Shown in pieces: positions 11,374-22,800 of a stretch of DNA of 64,000 nt (position 1 is its first letter; each line of letters opens with the position of its first letter). The notes below the pieces were generated by a model. It made no database searches and was not told the origin of the DNA. It worked only from the letters and a program-made list of their open reading frames with translations. The position numbers and the translations under genes were made by a program. Origin of the DNA: Rhizaria sp. SCN 62-66. Lineage: Eukaryota; Rhizaria, unplaced. The stretch lies in the NCBI GenBank assembly GCA_001724265.1, contig MEDY01000009.1, positions 124,001 through 188,000 on the forward strand, in the 5' to 3' direction.

Positions 11374-13665
11374 ATGGCATCATCAAACCCGCACCCACTT
11401 CGGCAAGTAAGTACTGTTCAGTCACCAAGTATCTCTCGCCCTCCCACCCCTGCGTTGTCATCGCGTCACCAGTCTTTCCTACCGCCCACTTGCAGTCCGA
11501 CTTCGCTGGCGTTTGACGCGTTTCTCTTGTCATCAGCAGCGATCACCCCCATCCGTGCTCAAGCGCCACTTTCTACGCGCGCGCTGCAGGCACAGACTCC
11601 GCGTCACTTTCCTTCGCATAAAGGCAAGGAGAGACCTTCTTGCGTCACCTCGCTCACTTCAACTGTCTCAAGTGCTGGTGCGACTCAGAACATCGGCCCC
11701 GGGCACCGTCGCCAACGCTCTCTGCCTGCACACCTACTGCAGGCCCCCGACATCCGCAATGTCTCTACAGAGCCTGTTGCCCCCACTCTACTCTTGCAGC
11801 GCCGTTTACACGTGCAGAGTGTCACGCGGCACGTTCATGTCAGTCTTGACGCCGACACTGCCCACTTAAACAACGTCATGGGTTACGAGCATCGCGATCG
11901 TTGGGGACAACCGCGCCAGCACACTGCTGCAAATCACCCTAGCAACACCTGCGATGAACATACCCTTGCTATCCTGGCGCAGCTTCCGCCACTGCAACTG
12001 CGCTCTCTGCGTTCGTGCCCAGTCGCAACTTCGAGTGCCATCGCGGCTGCAACTGCGTTACCGTCGCCCAGCCTTGGCGTAAGTCCAGCAGAGTGCGCCG
12101 GCGAGCGCGGAACACGTGCTGGTCCTGCAAGAGAGTGGCTACGCAGATTTCGCGATGCTATGAGCGCGCTGCCTCCACTGCCTGAGATTCCCACAAATAC
12201 ACCAGTCAGCGCTGGAGCAGCTGAGCATGATCTCGACTGCAAGCTGACGCAACATAATACGCACAAAATTTCGGCGCTCGGCATTACTCCCGTCTCAATT
12301 CTAACATCAAAGGCTGACAGCGAGATAACCCCTTCGCACTGGTGCACGAACTTTGCTGCCAAGAACGCAGCGTATTGCTCCAGTGATGTCCGCAGTAATT
12401 GCGAGTCGGAGACAACAATGACAACAACAGTTGGCACGCGTGCCCCGCCGCCTACACCCGCTGGCTCAGCATCTGCATGCAATGATGTGCTCGACAAGGC
12501 TATTCCGTGGACATGTGTTGACCCTCTAGATACATTCTTTGTCAAGAAGTCCTCGATAACCAAGCCATACGTCGATGATCATAGCGATGGTCTCAGTGGA
12601 CTCAGCGATAGTTGTTACAGCGCTTCAAACAAATCATCACGGACGTTGCATGCAAAGAGTTACCACATCCGCAGTCTGCGCCCAACAACAACACCTGCAC
12701 CGTCTCCCGCGGGTAGCGCGGGTCAGTTGGAGACTGATTTTGAGCACAGTACTCGGGCTGTTGGAGATGCGTGGGTTGATCACACTTTCAGAACACTCGA
12801 CTTTCAAAAGGTCACTCTTTACAACGATATTTGTTACAGTGACTGCTGTGGCGATGAGTCAAGCGTTTACGGCACGGATAGTGACTTTGAGTACACGCCG
12901 CGAGATGTACTCAAGAGTTGCAAGGTGACCAGGACTCCCACATTTTTCCAGCCGCAACGTTCATCTAACACTGCTGCTGGTGATATGTCTTTGCCGGCTC
13001 GCCAGCTATCTACGGTACTTTCTGGCGACATTGCCGACACTGAGCATGGTGCGTTTGACCGTCATGGAAATTCACGTGTCTGCAATTGTCTCACTGAAAA
13101 CATCGCGTTCCGCTCGTTGCAGCGTCGACCCGAACGCGACTGCATCCGCGGTGAGCGTCGAAGCGAGGACTGCGGGCACAACCAGAGCGTGCGTGGCGAC
13201 TGCACATTTCCAGGATGTGACGGCACAAACCGCGATCATTCACGTGACTGTGTTGGCAACTGCGTGCGCGGTGACTGTAAGCCCACTATTGTCACGCATC
13301 GCACGTGTGGCTGCCACATTCCGGTGAAGTCGGCAACTGCAAGCGCGCAGCCACGTAGCGCGCACACACGCAGCACTGTTTCTGCTGCGTCACCAAATGT
13401 CTTCACTCTTACCGCCCCAGTTATGAGCGCTGAGCCTCGCAGATCACTACATGACATCACTGTGCCTCTTGTGCGACCCCCAGGACTACCTGCTGGTGGT
13501 GGACTGCCGCCATCGTCAGCATCACTTGCAGCCAGTGCAAGCGGAGGAAGCGTCGGCCAGCCGCGCCGCCGATCAGTGACAGCAAGTACAGATGCTGGTT
13601 TTGGGCCTGATGTCACGCCGTCAGAGGCGATCTCGAAGGTTTTTAGCCGCAAAGGTCATGATTAA
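11374..13665 (+). CDS. Unidentified Ser/Thr-rich protein with Cys-rich segment
   Basis: An open frame of 763 residues with no family I recognise. The N-terminal 100 residues are Ser/Pro-rich. The middle is Ser/Thr/Ala-rich with scattered Cys, including an NDICYSDCCGDE patch near residue 485. Residues about 584-640 hold a cluster of Cys and basic/acidic residues in which a short RxDC-like unit recurs about six times, suggesting a degenerate tandem repeat or metal site. The tail is Ser/Gly/Pro-rich. GC content is lower than in the flanking genes. The start is uncertain. The preceding frame at 11296-11406 also looks coding and ends at GTAAGT, and splicing from 11407 to CAG at 11536 or 11539 would enter this same long frame. 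The 3' end converges on the giant minus-strand gene. Confidence 0.68.
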   Translation: MASSNPHPLRQVSTVQSPSISRPPTPALSSRHQSFLPPTCSPTSLAFDAFLLSSAAITPIRAQAPLSTRALQAQTPRHFPSHKGKERPSCVTSLTSTVSSAGATQNIGPGHRRQRSLPAHLLQAPDIRNVSTEPVAPTLLLQRRLHVQSVTRHVHVSLDADTAHLNNVMGYEHRDRWGQPRQHTAANHPSNTCDEHTLAILAQLPPLQLRSLRSCPVATSSAIAAATALPSPSLGVSPAECAGERGTRAGPAREWLRRFRDAMSALPPLPEIPTNTPVSAGAAEHDLDCKLTQHNTHKISALGITPVSILTSKADSEITPSHWCTNFAAKNAAYCSSDVRSNCESETTMTTTVGTRAPPPTPAGSASACNDVLDKAIPWTCVDPLDTFFVKKSSITKPYVDDHSDGLSGLSDSCYSASNKSSRTLHAKSYHIRSLRPTTTPAPSPAGSAGQLETDFEHSTRAVGDAWVDHTFRTLDFQKVTLYNDICYSDCCGDESSVYGTDSDFEYTPRDVLKSCKVTRTPTFFQPQRSSNTAAGDMSLPARQLSTVLSGDIADTEHGAFDRHGNSRVCNCLTENIAFRSLQRRPERDCIRGERRSEDCGHNQSVRGDCTFPGCDGTNRDHSRDCVGNCVRGDCKPTIVTHRTCGCHIPVKSATASAQPRSAHTRSTVSAASPNVFTLTAPVMSAEPRRSLHDITVPLVRPPGLPAGGGLPPSSASLAASASGGSVGQPRRRSVTASTDAGFGPDVTPSEAISKVFSRKGHD

Positions 13666-13866
13666 GAGCAGTAAGTTTTGTTCAATGGCTGATGTTGTTT
13701 AAGGGAGAGAAAACATGCTGTATATCTTAAAATATTTTTTAAAAGTCTAAAGCAATGACTGTATAAAAGCTAAAAAAAGTTATGATGGGAAAATATGTAA
13801 TGTCGTTGAGATTCACTCAGCTCACGTATTCAGGCAATACATTAACACTGCTCAACAACTTTGGGT
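13666..13866. other. Short AT-rich convergent 3' region
   Basis: About 200 nt separate the stop codons of two convergent genes, so both 3' UTRs and polyadenylation sites must lie or overlap here. The sequence is T/A-rich with no open frame. I see no canonical AATAAA. Confidence 0.55.
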
Positions 13867-16800
13867 TTACTTGTTCTGCTCGCTCAGTTGAGTAGAGCTA
13901 TTGTTTGCATCGCTATCATCGTCGGTCATCGCACGTGCATTTGCAGCAGGAGCAGCGGGCAGGGTGAGCGGACGGAGAGGCGCGAGTGCAGCAGGCGCAC
14001 GCGGTGCCATCGGCATTAGCGGGGCAAGAGGCGCGAGTGATGAGCCGATGAAAGCACCAGAGGTTGTCAGCGAAGCACCGCTGCTTGCGAATATGTTCAT
14101 CGGTCCAACGGTTGACAGTGCATGGAGCACGCTACCCTCTGAGGACGACGTCGGTAAAATAATGGGCGGGCGCGTGGGCGTCGTACTAGACGCCGCTGCG
14201 GCAGCCTTGGCCCTAACAACATCATCGTAGGCAGAGTTCATGAGTCCGCTGACGGACGTCACCGCAGGCACGGGCAGTGCTGGTGTAGGCAGAGTGGCCG
14301 CAGCTGGCCTGCGCGCCGGGGTCGGCGCGGTCTGGCCAGCAGCGCCGACAGCAGCGGCCGCAGCCTTGGCCGCAGCAAGGACATCAGCAGCAGTAGTCAG
14401 TGTAGCTGTATAGGAACTCCGGACTGTGGCGAACCGGCCTGCACCCGTCGGACCCGAGGCTGCATCGGCCGAGTTTGCGCTTGTTGCCGCAGCGAGACGC
14501 GTTGGGCTGGAGCCAAAGCTTGCAGCGGCAAGAGCAGCGGCAGCCACGTCAGCTACGGTTGCGACAACTGGAGTGGGAGTCGATAAACCTGACGCAATCG
14601 CGGCGGCGGCAGCAGCGGCTGCAGCGGCGACTCCATCGATCGCCGCCTTCTTGGATGACTTGCCTGGCGCCACATTCCCAAAGGGAGTGTTCGCAACGGC
14701 AGCGGCGACCGCCGCAGCAGCAACGTCAGCTGCCATCGAGGTGTCCATCACACCGTATGTTGTGACAGCACCGGTGTCCAAGAAACTGTCACTCATTGCG
14801 CTTGCATTGTCGGCGGCCGCAGTCTTCTTGCCAGTCTTCGCTGTCTTGGCTGCCTTCCCCGGAACAACAGTGACACCACCATCACCCATTGCCTGCGCGC
14901 GCAACGCGAGCTCCGCCTTGGATGGCCGACCACGGCCACGCTTGACTGGTTGAAGTATGCCGTCGGGGCCCATCACCTGGGGCCTGCCCGGCGCCGCAGC
15001 CGCCGCAGTAGAAGCAGCTGTGGCGACAGGGGAGATTGATTGCTTCGCCTTTGTCTTCTTAGACGTTGTGGCCATCAGTAGAGCCACTGCAGCAGCGGCA
15101 GCTTCGGCGGCAGCAGCTTGCGCTGCGGCTGAGACAACCTTGCCGCGGTTGACCAGCGAGACATCGACCGCAGTGTCCTTGCGGACATAACCGCGTGACT
15201 TTGTGGTAGCAACGACATCGCTATCACTTTCGGTGTCACTGGTTTGACGGCCAGCGACGGCACGTTGCTTGCCCGAAGATTCAGTGCCGCGAGCCTTCTT
15301 GCCCTGCGGCTTCACAGCCACGATTGCTTTCTTATTAGCAACTCTCTTGGGAGTGTCGTCGTCAGTCTCGGTTTCGCTTTCTGTCTCAGACGAACTGATG
15401 ATGTCAACGTCGTACTTGCGAGCAGGCGTACCACGGTTGCGCGCGCTAGCGCGTCCACGTGACGTCGCACTGCTCCGATCGCTGTCGCTACCAGAGTAGT
15501 CAGGCTCGCTCTCGCCGCCACTCTCGTCGCTGTCGCCGTCACTACTCAGCTCACTCTCATCTTCCTCCTCTTCATCATCGTCGTCGTCGTCACCACGATG
15601 AGAGGAGGTGTGACGCTTCTTGCCGCCAGCCTTCTTTACTGACTTTGACTGTGACTTGGTCTTGGTCTTGGCCTTGGGGTTTGTCACAGCAGCGAGCTGA
15701 CTCGCCTGCTTCACTGCCTTGTTTGCGGCCTCAGAGACAATCTTCTGCAGTCGCCCGCGCGCCTTTTCTTGTTCATCTGCAGCCTTTTCGAGCGAACGAA
15801 GCTCACTCAGCACAAGTGCTTCTTCCGATGCGCCTTCGCCAACGCCTGTGAACACGCGCTTCTTCGGAGCACGCTTGACCTTCTTCGCCCCACTGTCACT
15901 CTCGCTTGAGTCGTCACATTCTTCCTGCTGCATGCGCCGCAACGCGGCCCTCTTCTCGTCGATCATCTTGTTCTTCTCGTCAATCTTAGCTTGGACCTCT
16001 GCAAACTCTCGGCGTAGTTCGCGCTCCTTTGCCTCAGCGGCCGCTGCCCAGATGTCTGCGAATTTGCCTTGCCGTTGGCGCTCTGCATCAGCGCGGGAGA
16101 GCTTCACGGCCTCCGCGCCAAGACCTACACCGTATTTGACAACAGATTGGCGTGAGCCCGAAAACTGCTGGACTCGATGACCGTCGTAGCTGTAAGTCTT
16201 GAGCCGAGCCAGCTCCTCGTCGCTGAGCCCGGCTCGCACAATTGCACGTGTTGAGCCAGTTGAAGCGGTGCCACCACTTGATGGAGTTTTGACATGCATC
16301 CGCCCAGCCAGGACACGGTTAACAATACTACGCGAGCCGCGGTTATGTGTGAAGCGACTGCGATTTGCCGAGCTAGATGTCCACGAAGCCTCAGCGGCAA
16401 TCCCACTAGCTTCCATGTCTTTCCAGTCAGTGGCGCCAGTACCAAACGTTCGCGACGTCAGGTGCGGCAAGATGTAGCCGCCGCTTAGACCTGCAAGAAG
16501 AGGCGCAAGCGCAACACCGCCCACCACAGATCCACATGCGCCAAGTGATGCTAAAACAGCCGCACAGGCTGCGGGAGACACACTGGGGCGGGTCAAGCCG
16601 CAGTTCCGACCCATAAACACGCTGACCGGCGCTTGCGTCGCAGTATGCGACCACGCGAGCGGCATCCCACCTGTTGTGACGGCGAGCAAGGGTGTGGCTG
16701 TGGGCGATGCGGGCAACAAGAAGAAGCGCGCGAGCCGCAGTGAATCGGCGTGGCCAGACACAGAAGCAGGCTGTTGTGACGATACCGTGACAGTGAGGGC

Positions 16801-19800
16801 GGCGAACTGCGTGCATGTCATGTGCGGGGCCACGGACGAGAGCATCAGCGGCGCAGGCAGAGGCGTGCGAGTCGAATAACGACCCCCGTCTTCGCTGACT
16901 TGAGTAGGGGCAAGCGCTGTCAGAAGCGAGTGCACGGCGGCGTCACACCAATCTGCGCTTGTCGCAAGTTTTGAACGCGGCGGACGCATTGCAGCAGGTT
17001 TTGCGATGCTCTCCGGCGTCGAGACAGCACGTTCAGCATCGCTGTTCGCAAGCCAATGGGTGGCCATTTGCGCAGCATGAGTGCCGTGTACCATGCTAAC
17101 GCGCGCAACAGTTCCGGGCGACAAGTGCAGACGCACTGCAAGCGCTCTGGGCACTGCTGCGTCACTTGCAGCCGTCGCATTGGCAGCTGCAGCGTCACCC
17201 ATCAGCGCCACTGTGACCGCGTTGACAGCGGCAGTCGCTGAAGGTGGCGGTACAAGCGCGAGCAGCGACATGATGCTGCGGGATCCATGGCACTCGCGTG
17301 GGTTCGCAAACATCGGCAACAAAGACACAACTGCTGCAATAGTAGCTGCGTACGAAGCTGTGACAGGTCGGTTACGTCCGTATGTCCGCTTATGGCTCAT
17401 CGATAGCGGCAGCGGTTCAGGCCCCGTAATAGGTGAGACGTATTTTTTGTTTTCGCTGTTGCGAGGTGCATTCGCAGATGAAGATGCCGAGGCTGACGCC
17501 ATCCTTGCCTTGGCCGCTGCGAGCAGCACAGGGCGGGGCCAGTACACTGCGGGGGGAGGGCGCAATGAAGGCATGAAGGTGACCTGTCCCATAAACCTGC
17601 ACAGGAACAACGTAAAAGACAGCGCGAAATGCGGCGTGAGCAGCGCAGACATATCAAACAGCGGGGGCATCAACGCGGCAAACGGGTGCATCAGCCGCGC
17701 CGTTTGTGCTGCCTGATACGATGGTGAGTGCAACAACGGTGATTGAGACGGTGTAAAGAGATACCGACCCTCGATCCGTCCTCCGCGCACAGTAGCACTC
17801 GGGAGGTTAACCGCAGCGGCGGTTTCCGCAAGGCCGGCGAGCGCAATACCCTCGTCAGCCATCGAAGCGACATCAATGCAATAGCGTCCGCTCTGCACAG
17901 AGTCGTTGATGAAATAAAGCAGTACCCTCACAATGTCATCACTGTGTGCAGCTGACGCGGCGGCAGATACGCGGCCACCTGCAGCCTTGTTTTCGTCGCT
18001 CAGAAATTCACCGATGTTTATGTCCGACTGTTTCGTCATACGGTGAGGAGCACGAACAGTCTTAGAGGAACCCACCGACGCATACACGGACGGTGCAGTG
18101 GGTGCGTACACAGAAGCGACAGCAGGTGCAAGTCCAAAGACGTAGCACGGGTCGACAGAAATGCCGCTGAGAACAGCCGACATAGCGTCCTTTGAAAAAC
18201 TGTCAGGCACACCAGCAGCCATCAGTTTCGCTGACACATGCTGGCTCGCAATCCGCCATACTGTAGTGTTGACTTCGAGCGCACGGCGTGACATGTAGTT
18301 GGCTGCCTCGCGCGTCGGCGGCGGCAAACTGGTCCGGGGATCAGCGTAGTCACGCTCAAATTGGGTCACGACGTCCAAATGATCGAAGTTGCCATACGTG
18401 TAGTGGAGCGTTGTTTTAACGTCACTGGGAGTATGTGCCTGGCAGGCGCGGTCCAACGCAATCAGCTGCGAGTGCTGACGAGCGAGCGGGAGAATCGAAC
18501 GGCGCGGTGAGGGCACTGGTTGCCGCGCTTGAGATTCACGCGCGTCAGCCTGACTGTTAAGCAAAATATCAGCATCTTCGCGATTCATTGCACACAACCA
18601 CTCCAGGTATCCAGCAACTGCAAACGAGCCGGGAAGTGGCTGACGCATGCTGTTGATGGCCAGCGACTCAAACGACGCGGTCACCATCGCATGCGGCAGG
18701 ACGTGGGCCGGCAGCGGTGTCATAAATGCAACAGCGGAGATCTCTGTCATGCCAGCATAGCCGCCATGATAGAGCCGACGCAGACGGCGCGCGGTGCGGC
18801 CAGCGGCAAAACGAAGGGGCGCGCGATCGAATGCTGCACTCGCTAACGTCGCAGATGCTAAATGCATCTCCAGCGGTAAGCCGTTCGGTGATTGAACAGG
18901 AAGGACTGTGCGCGGCGCAATCGCTCCATTCGCACCAGAGGTAGTTGAGCCCGTAGAGGGCATATCCGAACTACTCGTACGTGAAACGTCAAGGAGAGTC
19001 TTGTCGAACTTGGGAATTTGACTGACGCAACCTTGAACACGATTACGCACGCGCAGTGCAGCAGAGGTTAATGCAGTGGCAGCTGCGCCGTTGCTGTACG
19101 CGTCAATTTCATCGTCATCCGTGGACGACTCTTCAAGGGTTGACCGATACACATTATCACGGACCTTCTTTGCCGTCAGATCGGCAGAGACTTGCTGGAA
19201 GTTTCGTCCCTGGATTACATCCGCCTTATTGGAGCTGAGGCAGCGCGAAAACGGGTAATCCTGTGGCGCCTTCTTCAATTGATCAGGGAAATGTGAGGAA
19301 CGGGGGAAAAAAGGACCCTTAAGTGCGTATTCATTCTCACGCTCAATAGTCGCGCTGATGTCTTTCTCCTCCTCTTTCATGCTTGCTGAACGCGCTGCAG
19401 CAGCAGTTGCGGAAGCTGCAGACGCAGCAGTTGCAGCAGCAGTGACAACGTTCCAGAATTGCGTGCGGTGCGGCGCGAGAGACATATCACATCGAAGCTC
19501 GTCCTCACCGTGAAGACCCGCAGCAGCGTGTGAGCGCACGATGTTGAGATGCTCGTGCATCGGGCTAAAGCGGCTATTGCTCAACGGCAGTCCGATGGAA
19601 GCTGGTGTTGTAAGACCAGCGGCCTCAGCGAGCGTTGGCGTTCCAACGCTGAGCCAGCGAGCAGGACGCACAAACACGCGCGACGGCGGCACAGCAGCAA
19701 TGTCCGAGATGGCAATCTGACGATGATTTTCGTACAGGTTTGCTTGTACACTCTTGGTGCGTCCTGTGCGATCCACAATGACGGTGGTGTACGTGGCGGT

Positions 19801-22800
19801 GCGCGGACGAGAATGGGTCCCATTTGCAGACGATTCGTCGCCGTCGGAAGCGTCGTCTACGGCAGCGGTACCATCATAATTGTCAGCATTCACGCGCGTT
19901 GACGAAGAACGACTCGTAGAGGTACGCTGCCGAGTATTAACAGTTGAGTTCGTCATGCCAGGCAGCGGCCCAACAGAACCCATGGTCAACAGTGACGCCA
20001 ACTCTTCCCACCGGACCAGATGCAGTGCTGGAGCTACGGCAGCCGCATTGGCCATTGTGAACATCGGCAGCGCCATCGGCGCGTGGGCACACAAAGCGGA
20101 GTCAACGACAGCGAGGTGCTCTGCAGCTACACCAGCAGCAGCACGCGCAAAGGTTGCCGCATTCCGGGCGCTCACAGCAGCCGACTGCACTGCAGCGTCG
20201 TTGGGGAAGAGAAGCGTCGCGTTGGCAGCCTTCTCAGCAGCGGCTTCAGCAGCAGCAGAGAGCCCGCTCGCGGCGACCGCGGCCTGGTTGGTCCAGGGCG
20301 TGTATGCGGCAAGCTCACCAGGATAAGTCGCATGGAGGACCTTGGCGGCGCGTGTAGGCAGCTCAGTAGTGACTGTATTGATGCCATCATCGTCCATGAC
20401 AAACACCTCCAGCGCGCCGAGACGAACAAGTTCACCGATAGCTGCGCTGAGTTCGCTCAGTACGCCGTCGCCAAGTGCAGCAGCACCGGTCCAATCGCGC
20501 GCACCGGCAAGACCAGACGCGGGACGCACTGCGCCAGAGAAGAGCATCGGGACAGTCTGTCGGTCCAGAGGCAGACCCTTGCTCCGGTTCTTGCCCGCAA
20601 CGTTGCGTGAGTGCGGCTCACCGCCGAAGTCGTCATCAATTCCACCCTCAACACTACCGAGTTCACCAGTAAAAGACGATGCCTCGGATGTCAGGCCGTA
20701 CCTCAATGTGTCGCTTGTAGCGTCCTTGCCTTGCATGATGTCGCTTGCGTAGGCGTTGTACAGCACGTAGTCGCGCAGCACGTTGACTCCCAGCCCGCTC
20801 GCCCAAGGGCGCGGCGCGAGCGCAGGGCCTGTCGGTACGCCAGTCTCTAAGCCAGACTTCAAGGATACGGAGTCGTTGCCGAGAGGATACGAGAAAATTT
20901 CCTTGGCAGCATCAGTTGCATTTGCGGGCATGGACGCCGTACTCTGTGACAACGCACGTGACTTTAGCAGGCCCTGCATGCGCCACGTCTCCATCGCCGA
21001 AGTGCCAGTGGGACCCAGCGCAGTCAGCGCAAGATCAGCAATCGCGCTCCGCAGTGGCGGTGGGAGCGCGCGCAAAGGCACGTGGTACAGCATGTGCATT
21101 GGCACAGGAACAAGAGGCGGCGGGCGCACGCTGGCGTTCTTGTGCGGCGCACTCCGGACATTGTCCGAAGCAACAGTGGTGGGGATTAGACGACACTGCG
21201 GTGCCTGCGTTATCGTCGCAAGCGCACCGTACGTGGCGAGTTGACTGAGTGGCATCTCTGCAAGCACGTACGCAAGCGGGATCGGTGTCGCGCCCCACAC
21301 GCGTTCCGGAGCGCCGGGGGGTGCGGCGTCGCGCTGAAGCGCGGCGATCTTGCCCGCGAGTTCAGCGATATGCTCGAGCAACGCGACGGCCTTTTGCCCA
21401 GTGGTAACGTCAACCATCGCCGTTGTCGCAGGGGCCGGCGCCATCATGACTCCCAACGAGAATGGATGCGAGTTGCATGACTGAGCCTTGCGCGGCGCTC
21501 CAATACCGCCCATAATGCTCTCAAAGTCAGAGTTCGAGCTGATCGGCACTGTTGCAAACGCGAACGCAGGCGGGCCGCCAGCTGCTGATGGCGGCAGCGG
21601 CGGTGCCGGAAGGGCGAGTGTCTTGATAGGATCGACCGCAGTCATGGCCGCCAGGTGAGACTGCTGCGTGACGGTCGGCTGCAGCATGCTCGGAGAGCGG
21701 TGAGGCACCGGCAGCGCCATCGGTACGCCACCCCAGCGCGGGTCCACAGGGTCGGGCGGGAACACAACGGGAGACCGACGGCACAGGTGACCGGACACTG
21801 CCTTATTGAAGCTGTACAATGCCTGTGAAGCCGCCACGGGTAGCAGACGCAGCGGCGCCCAGTCGATGCGATAGCCATCGCGCAGCTTGGGCGCAAACAC
21901 GGCGGCCAAGCCCTCCTTGGGGGCAGCGGCAGTGAGCTGCGTTGCCGCCGGCGCGGGGACCCATGCGGAGATCGGAAGCGTGCGCGAAGGGGCGACTTGC
22001 CGGACAATCGGAGCGAGCGCGCGGGTGACGCCGGCACGTGGCGCAAGGACGCTGGCAGTAGGCGCGGAGGTCGCCATTGGGTCGACACGGCTGTCAAGAG
22101 CAACAAGACGTTTGGCTGTCCCAGGCGCAGGAGCAGGACGCGGGAATACCATAGCTGTGTCGAAAATACGCGGATAAAGCAAGGTTGCGACGTAGTTCGG
22201 TGATGGGGACTCAATTGCAGGATCCATTGGTTGCAGAAGAGTGCTTTCTGTGGCATAGCCAACACGTTTAGGCGCACGGATGTAACGTGCAGCGATGGCA
22301 ACATCAGCAGCACGTGAAAGAGAAAACGAACTGCCGATCGCGGCGGGATCAAAGGAAGGCAAACCGACTGGAGCAGAAGCAGGGGTAGGAGCAACGAAAA
22401 GAGACAGACCTGGGCCGGCGCTCTCGCTCTTGGCTGACTTTTCCGCAGCATCGGCCGCAGTCGACGCAAAAGCGACCGCAACTGCTGCGACAAACGCGGA
22501 GATTGTGCGCCGCCATGGGGCATCGTAAGAGAGAGCCGCCGTGTGTGCGACAGCAGCAGCGTTGTCAACGTTAGCGTCTGTGCGTGCGAGGAGAAGCTGT
22601 ACAAGTGCTGCAGAGGCTGCGTCAGCAGCGGCTGTGTGCGACACAGTCGATGTACTGTTGTGCATCACCGAGATCGTAAGTGCATCGCCGTCAGCCTCGT
22701 AGTCTTCGCGGAACTGGAAGCGCTCAAACATCTCATTGATCAAGTCGGCGGTTTTGCCAACGTCGACTTCAGGCGCAGCAGGAACAACACCCGTGTCAGA

